Notes: generated by a model not told the origin, from the sequence alone. Shown: positions 37,187 to 46,323, counted from the first letter of the stretch. The stretch is DNA of 64,000 nucleotides from CAVOOW01 sp963697675 (GCA_963697675.1 CAVOOW010000001.1:186001-250000), one strand, 5' to 3'. Numbers and translations: made by a program.

Positions 37187-37223
37187 TCAATCATGGTTGA
37201 ATATAATCATCAACCGTGGTTGA
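37187..37223. promoter_or_regulatory. pair of palindromes with a TATAAT between them
   Basis: TCAATC-AT-GGTTGA (37187-37200) and TCAACC-GT-GGTTGA (37210-37223) are near-identical 14-bp palindromes 23 bp apart; the second is perfect. A TATAAT lies between them at 37202-37207. A weaker related half-site, TCAACC, occurs at 37750 just before the marR start. These resemble MarR operators, but no intact gene starts here in either direction. Together with the remnant, this region (36803-37241) holds no other gene. Confidence 0.6.
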
Positions 37224-37241
37224 GGAATTAATTCGTGGAGG

Positions 37242-37736
37242 TCAGTCGAGTCCGTCCATCGGTCGGACGCGCCGCGCAGAGATCGCCTCCACGCCGCCGT
37301 ACTGCTCCGCCACAGCCCTCAGCAGCCGCGCGAGCTTGCGGGAGTCCCGCTCCCCCAGGGTCGACGCGATCTCCTCCGCCACCGCCAGCCGGGACCGCCG
37401 TGACAGGGCCAGCATCTCGGTGGCGCGGTGGGTGAGCGCGATGATCCGGGCCCGCCCGTCGTGATCGGCTCGCCGGCGTTCGAGATAGCCGGCCTGCTCC
37501 AGCTCGATGACGGTCTTCGACACCGCCTGCGCACTCACGCCGAGACGTTGCGCGAGGGCCGTGATCGTGGTGTCCCCCGCCAGCAGGCCTTGAAAGATGA
37601 ACCCGTGCGACGCGCGAACGTCGTCGAAGCCTGCCTCGGTCAGCTGGCGTACGACGCGACCCGACGTCGCTGCCGCCACGACCTGGCAGAGCAACCCCAC
37701 GTCGTCGGCGGGGTCGACCAGCGGACTGTCTTCCAT
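37242..37736 (-). CDS. MarR family transcriptional regulator
   Basis: The 164-residue protein starts at ATG 37736 (MEDSPLVDPADDVGLLCQVVAAATS). The winged helix is TTITALAQRLGVSAQAVSKTVIELEQAGYLERRRADHDGRARIIALT. It lies 34 bp downstream of the FAD oxidase on the same strand and probably forms an operon with it. TCAACC-type sites near its start and 18 bp after its stop are candidate binding sites. Confidence 0.88.
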   Translation of the reverse strand: MEDSPLVDPADDVGLLCQVVAAATSGRVVRQLTEAGFDDVRASHGFIFQGLLAGDTTITALAQRLGVSAQAVSKTVIELEQAGYLERRRADHDGRARIIALTHRATEMLALSRRSRLAVAEEIASTLGERDSRKLARLLRAVAEQYGGVEAISARRVRPMDGLD

Positions 37737-37770
37737 CGCGCGATAATACTCAACCCACGTTGCGAAACGG

Positions 37771-39341
37771 TCAGCCGCTGCCGGTGATCGACTGCGGGAA
37801 GTGGAAGACGTTGTCGGGGTCGTAGGCGTGCTTGACCTTTTGCAGGCGGGGATAGTTGAGCCCGTAGTACGCCGCCTGCCAGTCATGAAGCGTCGGGTCG
37901 GCATAGTTGACGTAGGCGCCGGTGCCGATGAAAGGCGTCATCGCGGCACGGAACCCGTGCAGCCACGCCACGTCGCTCGCCACCGCGGCATCCGACTGGC
38001 CGTCCGGCCAGCCCGCCGTGTACTGCGCGACCGCGAGTGCGCCGCGATGCGGGAATGCGGTGTCGTTGGAGGCTACGTCGGCAACGGCTCCGCCCAGCAC
38101 GTCGAACGACACACCGGACTGCCCGGGAGGGTCCGCGGCCTGGCGTTCCTCGACCTGGCTGACCGCCGTCTTGACGCCACGGGCGGGAACCGCCAGGGAA
38201 AGTACGTGCGACGCGGCCGCGAACGCGCTGCGTTTGGTGGTGCAACGCGCAGCCGAGACGGACGAGCAACCGGCCTCGGCCAGCATCGTGTCGAGGTAGC
38301 CGCGCGTCGCGCGCGTGCTCCCCACCGGCTTGTGCCCGACCGCATTGACGAGGTCGGTGAGATGCCGTCCCAGCACCGCCGGGTCACCGAGCCAGGTGCC
38401 GCTCACCTGGGCAGAGGCGCTCGATTGGCCGGGCCGGGTCAGCAGCTTGCAGGTGGACCACATGGCCGCGGGAGCGTCGGCAGCCCAGCCCTGCCAGCCG
38501 TGCAGCACGTCGGCTGCGCGGGTCCAGTCCCAGCGGTAGTACCAGGTGGTCAGCTGCGGCGCGGGCCGCAGCCGGAACTTGAGGCTCGTGACCACGCCGA
38601 AGTTCCCGCCGCCCCCGCCGCGACACGCCCAGAACAGATCGGGCTCGTGTCGGGCACTGGCCGAGACGAGACGTCCGTCCGCTGTCACGATGTCGACCCC
38701 GGTCAGCTGGTCGCAGGTCAACCCCCACGCCCGGGTCAGCACACCCAGTCCCCCGCCGAGAGTGAGTCCGGCGATGCCGACTGTCGGGCAGGAACCGGCG
38801 GCCAACGCCATCCCCTTGGCGGCCACCGCGTCGTACACATCGATGAGCTTCGCCCCGGCGCCCACCCTTGCGGTCGCTGCCGGCAATCGTCCACCCGCGC
38901 CAGCCGGCTGACGTCCAGGACGAGGCCGGGACCGGTCGACCAGCCGCCATAGGAGTGCCCGCCGGAGCGCACCGCAAAGGGCAGGTCCGACTCGCGGGCG
39001 AACGCGAGCGCCGTGCGCACGTCGCCCGCCGTTGCGCAGTAGGCGATCGCCTGCGGCTGGATGTCATCGAAGCGCGGGTTGAACAGCTCGTGCGCCGCGC
39101 CGTAACCGGGCTGGCCGCGGCGGACGAGCCGACCCCTGAGCTCGCCCGCCAACGTGTCCCATTTCGGCGCGGCGGGCGTAGTGGACGGGGTGGCAGGCGA
39201 CGAGGACACACTGGGGGTACGAGAGGCAGTCCCGGCCTGGTGCCCTGACCCGGAGCACCCAGCCAGTGCCGCGAGGGTGCCCACCGCGCCAAGCCCTAGC
39301 ACCTCTCGTCGGCTCAACGGCATCGACGTCCTGCTCACCAC
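37771..39341 (-). CDS. Tat-exported FAD-binding oxidoreductase (BBE type, frameshifted)
   Basis: The N-terminal frame has a twin-arginine signal (MPLSRREVLGLGAVGTLAALAGC) with a possible lipobox. The FAD-binding PCMH region follows: FARESDLPFAVRSGGHSYGG and GLVLDVSRLARVD. The second frame continues LPAATARVGAGAKLIDVYDAV and ends in the BBE-type C-terminus YVNYADPTLHDWQAAYYGLNYPRLQKVKHAYDPDNVFHFPQSI. One missing base near 38884-38890 joins them, giving about 523 residues. GGGGGA lies before the GTG start. Confidence 0.87.
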
Positions 39342-39404
39342 GCGCGTCCCCCTGCTCCTTCGACGGCCCCGTCAGCATTTCCGGCGCGGGTTGCACACTA
39401 TTGC

Positions 39405-39845
39405 TTACCTCATCGACGCTTCGTCGGCGTTCGGGGTTGCCCTGGTGATGCGGAAGGTGGGGTGGTCGGCAGGATCGGGCAGGGCGCGAAACGTGCTGGC
39501 GACAGTCGGGAGCTTGCCGAACTTCTGGAGGTAGGCCTCGATCAGCGGTGGGCGCTGGGCGGTTGGCACTTCGACGGCAGTGAACTGCTCGATGTGCCCG
39601 CGTCGGTTCACCCGGCCGGTGCCGGCTGCACGCAGGTTGCGGCTCCACTCCGTGTTGCCGTAAGCCGCGACCAGGTAGCGGTGGCCGTCGTGTTCCAGGA
39701 CCGCAACCGGCGCAGACCGCCATTCGCCGGAGGTGCGGCCGCGCACGGACAGCAGTGCGACGACCGAAGGCCGGAACAGGCGCGCCATGCGCCCGCCGAT
39801 CGTGCGCGCTGCCCAGGACGGTCGTACGTAAGCGTTGCTGGTCAT
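39405..39845 (-). CDS. nitroreductase/deazaflavin (F420)-dependent oxidoreductase family protein
   Basis: The 146-residue protein starts MTSNAYVRPSWAARTIGGRMARLF. The family fold is shown by LLSVRGRTSGEWRSAPVAVLEHDGHRYLVAAYGNTEWSRNLRAAG. This split-barrel group binds F420 or related flavins. Its ATG overlaps the stop of the MFS gene by 4 bp (ATGA), so translation is coupled. It and the exporter are the likely targets of the TetR gene. Confidence 0.85.
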   Translation of the reverse strand: MTSNAYVRPSWAARTIGGRMARLFRPSVVALLSVRGRTSGEWRSAPVAVLEHDGHRYLVAAYGNTEWSRNLRAAGTGRVNRRGHIEQFTAVEVPTAQRPPLIEAYLQKFGKLPTVASTFRALPDPADHPTFRITRATPNADEASMR

Positions 39846-41320
39846 GGTGTTTTCCTTTCTGTTGTCACGGGACGGAACAGCAGCCGCACAACGACGGCCA
39901 CGACCACCAGCAGGACGGCCGCCCAGCCGGTGGAGGCGGCATAGCCGTGCACGAGTGCCTCGCGAGCCGAACGGGCCGACCCGGTGTGCGCGGACAGATA
40001 TGCCGTTGTTGCGGTGATGGCAAGGGTGTTGAGCACTGCGGTGCCGATCGATCCGCCGATCTGCATCGAGGTGCTGGCGGTCGCGGCCGCGACTCCCACG
40101 TCGGGCCGTTCGACGCCAGTGGTCGCGATGCTGAGGGCCGGGGTGAAGACACAACCCATGCCGGCGCCCAGAAACAGCTCGGCCGGCAACAGCAACGTCA
40201 GGTAGCCACTCGAGGCGTCCAGGCGCGTGAGCAGTGCCAGACCTGCGGCCGCCACGAGCAGACCCGGCACGATCAGCGTGCGAGCCGCGACCCGAGGAAG
40301 GAGGCGGCTGGCGAGGCCATAGGCGCTCGCCGAGACCGCCCCGGCAAGTGGCAGGAACGCCAGCCCCGCGTGCAGCGGCGACCAGTCCAGGATCACCTGG
40401 AAGTAGTAGGTCAGCATCAGGAACATCCCGTAGGACCCGACCACTGCGGCCGCGAGGGCGACGTACGCGCCGGCTCGTGAGCGGTCCGCGAGGACACGCA
40501 GGGGCAGCAGGGGCGAGGGGATTCGGGCCTGCCGCAGCAGGAACAGGCCGATAGCCACGATGCCCACGACAAGGGGTACGACGACGCGGGCTGATGTCCA
40601 GCCATGCGGAACGGCCTGGCTGCAGGCGAAGACGACTGCGGCGAGCCCAGCGGTGATGGTCACTCCGGAGACGACGTCGATCGCCGCGCGGGCCCGGACC
40701 CGGACCGGTGGGTCGGGCAGCACGGACAGGCCGGCGATCATCGCGCCCACCGCGATCGCGACGTTGACGTAGAGGCACCATCGCCAGTCGAGGTATTGCG
40801 TCAGGCCACCACCGAGGAGCAGCCCCAGGGCACCGCCGCTGCTGGCGACCGCCCCGTACACACCGAAGGCCTTCGCGCGCTCACGAAGCTCGGTGAACGT
40901 GACCACGACCATGGACAGTGCCGTCGGTGCGAGCAGCGCGGCGAACGCGCCCTGCAGGGTGCGTCCCGCCACCAGCGTGCCGAAGCCGGTTGCGGCTCCG
41001 GCGACCGCGGACGCCGCGGCGAACCCGAGCAGCCCGATGAGGAACGCCCGGCGGCCACCGAGGTGGTCGGCGACCCGGCCGCCGAGCAGGAGCAGGCCGG
41101 CGAAAGTGAGTGTGTAGGCGGTGACGACCCACTGACGGTCACCGTCGTCGAAGCCGAGCGCCTGCTGGGCCGAGGGCAGCGCGATGTTCACGATGGTGGC
41201 GTCCAGCGCCACCATCAGCTGCGCGACGGCAATGACGACCAGCGCGAGCCAGCGACGGTCGCGGCTGCGCTCGCTTGCAAGGCTGACGTCCGCAGTGGGA
41301 TTCGGAGCTCGGGTGGACAT
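39842..41320 (-). CDS. DHA2-type MFS drug exporter (EmrB/QacA)
   Basis: The 492-residue protein has 14 hydrophobic helices. Motifs include MVALDATIVNIALPSAQQAL and LLLGGRVADHLGGRRAFLIGL. It starts behind AAGGAGG, 5 nt from the ATG. The divergent TetR regulator and two palindromes in the promoter region suggest substrate-induced multidrug or toxin export. The F420-type oxidoreductase is translationally coupled downstream. Confidence 0.92.
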   Translation of the reverse strand: MSTRAPNPTADVSLASERSRDRRWLALVVIAVAQLMVALDATIVNIALPSAQQALGFDDGDRQWVVTAYTLTFAGLLLLGGRVADHLGGRRAFLIGLLGFAAASAVAGAATGFGTLVAGRTLQGAFAALLAPTALSMVVVTFTELRERAKAFGVYGAVASSGGALGLLLGGGLTQYLDWRWCLYVNVAIAVGAMIAGLSVLPDPPVRVRARAAIDVVSGVTITAGLAAVVFACSQAVPHGWTSARVVVPLVVGIVAIGLFLLRQARIPSPLLPLRVLADRSRAGAYVALAAAVVGSYGMFLMLTYYFQVILDWSPLHAGLAFLPLAGAVSASAYGLASRLLPRVAARTLIVPGLLVAAAGLALLTRLDASSGYLTLLLPAELFLGAGMGCVFTPALSIATTGVERPDVGVAAATASTSMQIGGSIGTAVLNTLAITATTAYLSAHTGSARSAREALVHGYAASTGWAAVLLVVVAVVVRLLFRPVTTERKTP

Positions 41321-41333
41321 GCACGCCTCCTTA

Positions 41334-41354
41334 AACGGATAGATTTCCTCCGTT
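41334..41354. promoter_or_regulatory. TetR operator, site 1
   Basis: AACGGA (41334-41339) and TCCGTT (41349-41354) are perfect inverted arms with 9 bp between. It lies in the 108-bp space between the MFS and TetR starts. Confidence 0.68.
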
Positions 41355-41389
41355 ACTGTGCCACGCCACATGGGCAGGCGCAAGCCCAA

Positions 41390-41408
41390 TCGGAGAGAAA
41401 TCCTCCGA
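41390..41408. promoter_or_regulatory. TetR operator, site 2
   Basis: TCGGAG (41390-41395) and CTCCGA (41403-41408) are perfect arms with a 7-bp spacer, 20 bp before the TetR start. It resembles site 1 in the GGA...TCC core, supporting one regulator binding both. Confidence 0.66.
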
Positions 41409-41428
41409 ATAGCGGCTAGGCTCTGCGT

Positions 41429-42094
41429 GTGAGCGCGAAACAACGCACCGACACCGATCGCCCCGCCCGGGCCGACGCGCGGCGCAACCGCCAGCAGCTG
41501 CTCGATGTGGCCCGCGACGTGTTCGTCGAGCGCGGGGCCAACGCGCCGCTGGACCAGATCGCCAAGCGGGCCGGCGTCGGCATCGGGACGCTCTACCGGC
41601 ACTTCGCGGACCGGGAGACCCTGATGCGCGCGGTCGTTCTCGATGCTTTGCTGCAGAGCGCGGAGGCCGGGGAGCGCGCGCTCGCGCAGGGCCCGGATGC
41701 GTTCGGATCGCTCACGACCTACATGCACGCGGTTCTCGACCTGCGCGTCGCCGCAGTGATCCCCGTCCTGCTCGAGCAGGTGGAGCTGGACGACGAAGAG
41801 CTGACGGCGGCCCGCGAACGAGGAGCCCGGGTTCTTCAGCGCATCGTCGACTCCGCGCACGCGGACGACTGCTTGAACAGCGAGGTGACGTTCGGCGACG
41901 TCGGACTGATGCTCATCCGGCTGTCCCGGCCACTGCCAGGACGGATCGCTCCCGAGCTCAACGCCGAGCTCGCGCACCGCCACCTGGACCTGCTGATCAA
42001 CGGGCTGCGACCGGCTGGCGCAGAGCAAGCAGCGCTCGGTGGCCCGGGTCTGTCGCTCGGGGACCTGCGCGAATTCGCGCCCGAGTCCGACTAG
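41429..42094 (+). CDS. TetR/AcrR family transcriptional regulator
   Basis: The 221-residue protein starts at GTG 41429. The helix-turn-helix is LDVARDVFVERGANAPLDQIAKRAGVGIGTLYRHFADRETLMRAV. It is divergent from the MFS exporter, with two operators in between. Its stop overlaps the stop of the leftward TetR gene by 4 bp. Confidence 0.92.
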   Translation: MSAKQRTDTDRPARADARRNRQQLLDVARDVFVERGANAPLDQIAKRAGVGIGTLYRHFADRETLMRAVVLDALLQSAEAGERALAQGPDAFGSLTTYMHAVLDLRVAAVIPVLLEQVELDDEELTAARERGARVLQRIVDSAHADDCLNSEVTFGDVGLMLIRLSRPLPGRIAPELNAELAHRHLDLLINGLRPAGAEQAALGGPGLSLGDLREFAPESD

Positions 42095-42762
42095 GGCGTG
42101 TCGGGACGACTCGCGACCGTCGTTCGAGGAACCCAGCGTCGGCCCAGCTCCTCGGAGCTCGGCGGACGTCCGGGCAGACGCGTGAGGTCGTCTCGCCGAC
42201 GCAGCGCGTCCAGGTGCATCACCAGATAGCGCTGCCGAAGGGCCCGGGTCCGAGCCTCATCCCCGAGCCGTACAGCGGTGACCTGTTCGAGCAGCATGGC
42301 CACGTCGTTGAGATGCAGATCGGGCCGGATCGCGCCCGCCGCCTTGGCCCGCTTGAGCAGTCGTGCGGCGAGCCGGTTGGCCTCCTCGGCGAGCCGCCGC
42401 AGCTCCTCGGTCGGGGTGAACGTGCCCGCGAGGTGCACCGTGAGCGAATGGACGTCGGCGTCGATGATGCCGCGGATGAAGTCGGCAAAGGACTCCCAGG
42501 GATCGGTCCGGTCGCTCAGCGCCGACTCGGCGATCTCGAGATAGCGGTGCAACCCGTCGGCGCACAGCGTCTGCAGCAGTTCTTCCTTGCCCGCATATCG
42601 GCGATAGAGCGCGCTGATGCCGACACCAGCCGCCTGGGCGACGGCTGAGATCGGTGCCTCCGGGTCGCGCATGAAGACCTCGCGAGCCGCATCAAGGATC
42701 GCCTGGTCGTTGCGCGCTGCCTGTGCCTTGCGCCCGGAAGGAAGCCCGGAATTCTTCCGCAT
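42091..42762 (-). CDS. TetR/AcrR family transcriptional regulator
   Basis: The 223-residue protein has the N-terminal helix-turn-helix ILDAAREVFMRDPEAPISAVAQAAGVGISALYRRYAGKEELLQTL. It is divergent from the TIGR03086 gene, with two GGAA...TTCC palindromes between them. Its downstream neighbour is another TetR of the opposite orientation. It is a typical one-target local repressor. Confidence 0.92.
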   Translation of the reverse strand: MRKNSGLPSGRKAQAARNDQAILDAAREVFMRDPEAPISAVAQAAGVGISALYRRYAGKEELLQTLCADGLHRYLEIAESALSDRTDPWESFADFIRGIIDADVHSLTVHLAGTFTPTEELRRLAEEANRLAARLLKRAKAAGAIRPDLHLNDVAMLLEQVTAVRLGDEARTRALRQRYLVMHLDALRRRDDLTRLPGRPPSSEELGRRWVPRTTVASRPDTP

Positions 42763-42783
42763 GAGACCAGGCTAGCACTTGAA

Positions 42784-42800
42784 CGGAATGCATCGTTCCG
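42784..42800. promoter_or_regulatory. TetR operator, site 1
   Basis: CGGAA, spacer TGCATCG, TTCCG: perfect 5-bp arms, 22 bp from the TetR start. The 7-bp spacer is the same as in site 2. Confidence 0.65.
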
Positions 42801-42816
42801 CTAATGTTTCTCTAGT

Positions 42817-42837
42817 AACGGAACGATGTATTCCGTT
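42817..42837. promoter_or_regulatory. TetR operator, site 2
   Basis: AACGGAA (42817-42823) and TTCCGTT (42831-42837) are perfect 7-bp arms around CGATGTA. It lies 29 bp before the TIGR03086 ATG. Sites 1 and 2 are 35 bp apart, centre to centre. Confidence 0.7.
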
Positions 42838-42865
42838 CCCAATCTCGCTCACCGAAGGAGCCGAC

Positions 42866-43465
42866 ATGACCGAGATCCTGTCTAGTGGCTGGACCGTCCT
42901 GGACGAGGCGCACCGGGCCTTGCGCGACACGGCTGCGGGCCTGAGCCCGGCCGACCTCGAGCTGCGGACTCCCTGCGACCAGTGGAACGTCACGCAGGTC
43001 CTGCAACACGCCGCCGGGGACCAGCTGGCCTATGCCTCGCGCATCACCGGCGGGCCCGGGCCCGTCGAGAATCCCTTCGAGCCATCAGGCCGGCTGGACC
43101 AGGACGTCGCCGACTTCATCGAGCACGCACTGGTGCCGACTGCAGACGCGTGGCGCACGGTGGCCGAGGACGACCAGGACGTCCCCACCCCGCTCCCGCA
43201 GGGCAACATGTCGGCGCGCGTTGCCGTTGGCGCCTGCGCGCTCGACGCCGCGGTGCATGCCTGGGACGTGGCGATGGCGACGGGACAGAGGTCACCGCTC
43301 ACCGACAGCCTCGCCGGCGAGCTGCTGCCGGTCGCGCAGAGCATCGTCGAACCGCTGCGGGCCTATGGCGTCTACGCGGCGGCAATCGAGACCGAGGACG
43401 GGATGGACGGCGACGCCGCCAGGCTGCTGAAGTACCTCGGACGGCAACCTGCCTGGACGGCGTAG
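42866..43465 (+). CDS. TIGR03086 family metal-binding (DinB/maleylpyruvate isomerase-like) protein
   Basis: The 199-residue protein starts at ATG 42866 behind AAGGAG. Characteristic segments are DLELRTPCDQWNVTQVLQHAAGDQL and the second-half ACALDAAVHAWDVAMATG, with His residues that would bind metal. The family uses mycothiol-related or other thiol chemistry, but the substrate here is unknown. It is probably repressed by the divergent TetR. Confidence 0.9.
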   Translation: MTEILSSGWTVLDEAHRALRDTAAGLSPADLELRTPCDQWNVTQVLQHAAGDQLAYASRITGGPGPVENPFEPSGRLDQDVADFIEHALVPTADAWRTVAEDDQDVPTPLPQGNMSARVAVGACALDAAVHAWDVAMATGQRSPLTDSLAGELLPVAQSIVEPLRAYGVYAAAIETEDGMDGDAARLLKYLGRQPAWTA

Positions 43466-43502
43466 TCCGCGGGCCAGCACTGCGGACGGCAACCTGCCTG
43501 GA
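43438..43502. repeat. 20-bp direct repeat at the end of the TIGR03086 gene
   Basis: CGGACGGCAACCTGCCTGGA occurs at 43438-43457, inside the last codons, and again at 43483-43502 after the stop. The second copy is exact and looks like a short tandem duplication of the gene end. Confidence 0.65.
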
Positions 43503-43583
43503 GCCTCTAGGCGCGACAGGCGCGGGTCGCCTACGGTGACGTGTCCACGTCGCCTGGGAACGAGTTCGACCGCTGGGAGAGCC

Positions 43584-44354
43584 ATGTCCGCCCTTCAAGG
43601 ATTCATGACCGCCCTGTCGAGCGGGGCCATCACCGTCATCGACCTGACGGCGCCCCTCTCGAGCGAGACGCCGATCCTCGCGCTGCCACCGGAGTTCGGG
43701 CAGACCCAGCGCTTCGAGCTGGAGGAGATCAGCCACTACGACGACCGCGGGCCCGGCTGGTATTGGAACAACTTCCACACCGGCGAGCACACCGGCACCC
43801 ACTTCGACGCGCCGAACCACTGGGTCACCGGCAAGGACAAGGACGACATCGCGTCGGTGCCGGTCACCAAGCTGATCGGCCTGGCCGCGGTGCTCGACTT
43901 CTCGGCGCAGGTCGCCGAGAATCCCGACTTCCTCATCGAGATCGACGATGTCCGCGCCTGGGAGACGGCGCACGGCCCGCTGCCGGACGGCGGCTGGCTA
44001 CTCGTACGTACCGGATGGGATGCCCGGACCACACAGGACGACGCGCTGAACGCCGACGAGACCGGGCCGCACAGCCCCGGGCTCTCCGCCGAGTGCGCTC
44101 GCTGGGTCGCGGAGGAATCCCCCGTCGTCGGCCTGGGCGTCGAGACCGTCGGCACCGACGCGGGGACGGCCCACTCGTTCGAGCCGGCGTTCCCGTGCCA
44201 CTCCTACCTGATGGGCAACGACAAGTACGGCCTGACCCAGCTGCGCAACCTCGCGCTGCTGCCCGCGGTCGGAGCGGTGATCGTCGCCAGCCCGCTGCCC
44301 ATCGTCACCGGCTCCGGATCGCCGGCGCGGGTGCTGGCACTCGTCGAACGCTGA
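43584..44354 (+). CDS. cyclase family protein
   Basis: The 256-residue protein from ATG 43584 has the metal-dependent hydrolase/kynurenine formamidase-like pattern: TVIDLTAPLSSETPILALPPEF and HTGEHTGTHFDAPNHWVTG, with the His/Asp metal ligands. The C-terminal VSHSFEPAFPCH-like region is HSFEPAFPCHSYLMGN. It probably hydrolyses a cyclic or amide bond. It lies 13 bp upstream of the ThDP enzyme, with which it may form a pathway. Confidence 0.9.
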   Translation: MSALQGFMTALSSGAITVIDLTAPLSSETPILALPPEFGQTQRFELEEISHYDDRGPGWYWNNFHTGEHTGTHFDAPNHWVTGKDKDDIASVPVTKLIGLAAVLDFSAQVAENPDFLIEIDDVRAWETAHGPLPDGGWLLVRTGWDARTTQDDALNADETGPHSPGLSAECARWVAEESPVVGLGVETVGTDAGTAHSFEPAFPCHSYLMGNDKYGLTQLRNLALLPAVGAVIVASPLPIVTGSGSPARVLALVER

Positions 44355-44367
44355 GAGTCGAACACTG

Positions 44368-46012
44368 ATGATCGTCGCTCGCGCCGTCGGCCTTGCGCTG
44401 GCGAAGGCGGGCGTCGGCCAGGTGTTCGGCGTCGTCGGCTCGGGCAACTTCCACGTGACCAATGCGCTCAGAGAAGGTGGAGCCGGCTTCGTCGCCGCGC
44501 GGCACGAGGGTGGTGCGGCGACCATGGCCGATGCGTACGCGCGGATGACGGGCCGGGTCACGGCCCTGTCGGTGCACCAGGGATGCGGGCTGACCAACGC
44601 CATGACCGGCATCGCCGAGGCGGCCAAGAGCCGGTCGCCGCTGCTCGTCCTGGCGGCGGAAGCGACAAGCCCCGCCTCGAACTTCTACGTCGACCAGGAC
44701 GCGCTCGCGCGGGCCGTCGGAGCCGTCCCCATGCGCATCACCTCCGCCGAAACCGCAGTCGACGACGCTCTGGCTGCCGCAGCCACAGCTCTGTACGAGC
44801 GGCGGACCGTGTTGCTCAATCTGCCGCTGACGGTCCAGGCCCTCGAAACACCTGCGCCTTCCGACGCCGCGGGGCCGGGTCGGCCGGCGCCCATCGCCCC
44901 GAGCGACGGGGACCTGGCGCGGCTCGTGGACGCGTTGGGGCAGGCCCAGCGGCCGGTTTTCGTGGCTGGACGCGGCGCCCGTGACCAGCGGTGCGCCTCG
45001 GCCGTGGCCGAGCTCGCCGATCGCTGCGGCGCACTGCTCGCGACCTCGGCAGTGGCCAAGGGCCTGTTCCACGACCATCCCTGGTCGCTCGACGTCGCAG
45101 GCGGCTTCTCCTCACCGACGACCGCAGCGCTGATCAGCGATGCGGACCTGATCATCGGCTGGGGCTGCGCCCTGAACATGTGGACGATGCGTCATGGCCG
45201 GCTCATCGCCGAGGGTGCCACGGTCGTGCAGGTCGACGACACCGCCGCGGCACTCGGTGCGCAGCGCGAGCTGACCTTCGGGGTGCTCGGCGACGTTGCC
45301 GAGACCGCTCGTGCAACGCTCGCGGTCCTGGGGAACGCCTCGCCACCGTCCACGGGCTATCGCAGTGACGAGGTCCACCAGCGGATCGCCGAGTCCGGGC
45401 GATGGCGGGACGTGCCGTACGAGGACGCGAGCGGCGCGCGGCCGCATCGACCCCCGCACGCTGACGCTCCGACTTGACGAGATGCTCCCGTACGAGCGCG
45501 TGGTCAGCGTCGACTCGGGCAACTTCATGGGCTACCCGAGCATGTTCCTCTCGGTGCCCGACGAGCAGGGCTTCTGTTTCACCCAGGCGTTCCAGTCCAT
45601 CGGCCTCGGGCTGGCGACCGCCATCGGCGCCGCGCTCGCCCGACCCGATCGGCTGGCGGTGGCTGCGCTCGGCGACGGTGGTTGCCTGATGGCTGCCGCC
45701 GAGCTCGACACCGTGGTACGACTCGGCTTGCCGATGGTCGTCATCGTCTACAACGACGATGCATACGGCGCCGAGGTCCACCACTTCGGTCCAGACCACT
45801 ACCCGCTCGACATCGTGCAGTTCCCGGACACGGACATCGCCGCCATCGCGCGCGGCCACGGGTTCACCGCAGTCACCGTCACCGAGGAGGCGGACCTCGC
45901 GCCGGTCGAGGCGTGGCTGGCCGGCGACCGGGCCACCCCGTTGCTCGTCGACGCAAAGGTCACCCGAGCCGAGCCGTCCTGGTGGCTGGAGGAGGCGTTC
46001 CGTGGCCACTGA
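44368..46012 (+). CDS. thiamine diphosphate-binding enzyme (acetolactate synthase-like, frameshifted)
   Basis: The first frame gives the N-terminal Pyr domain: MIVARAVGLALAKAGVGQVFGVVGSGN, ARHEGGAATMADAYARMTG, and the central domain. The second frame resumes with GRIDPRTLTLRLDEMLPYERVVSVDSGN and carries the ThDP motif: ALGDGGCLMAAAELDTVVRLGLPMVVIVYND. It joins near 45431-45443 by one inserted base, giving about 547 residues. The Glu for cofactor protonation is the E in ARHEGGAA. Homologues decarboxylate or carboligate 2-oxo acids. It pairs with the adjacent cyclase. Confidence 0.85.
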
Positions 46013-46138
46013 TCGCCTCGAGGGCGGAGGTGCTTGTGGGCTGAGGTGATGTGTCGCTCAGCGACTCGATGCCGCGGTCTTGAAGCGAGTGACCGCTGAT
46101 GTGCGACTGCTCACGCGCCGCCGATCGTTGTCAATGTC

Positions 46139-46323
46139 GGCGGTCGCCATTCGGCCACGCTCCGCCGCCGCGATATGGCCATGCCTCGGCAGCCGCCGCA
46201 CGGCACCCTCGGCGGTCGCCATTCGGCCCTGCCTCGGCGGGCGCCAGACGGCCATGCCTCGGCAGCCGCCGCACGGGCACCCTCGGCGGTCGCCATTCGG
46301 CCCTGCCTCGGCGGGCGGTCATG
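46139..46323. repeat. 73-bp tandem repeat behind the HNH gene
   Basis: A unit beginning GGCCATGCCTCGGCAGCC and including CGGTCGCCATTCGGCC repeats with period 73 bp (46177-46249, 46250-46323), plus a partial earlier copy from 46139. The copies are almost identical, the second having one extra G. The array ends at the stop codon of the HNH gene. Together with 46013-46138, which shows no gene, this fills the space after the ThDP enzyme. Confidence 0.75.

Noticed and set aside
37009..37194. Leftward ORF of 61 codons over the paired palindromes
   Set aside because: It overlaps the operator pair, has no family sequence and only a weak start; composition explains it.
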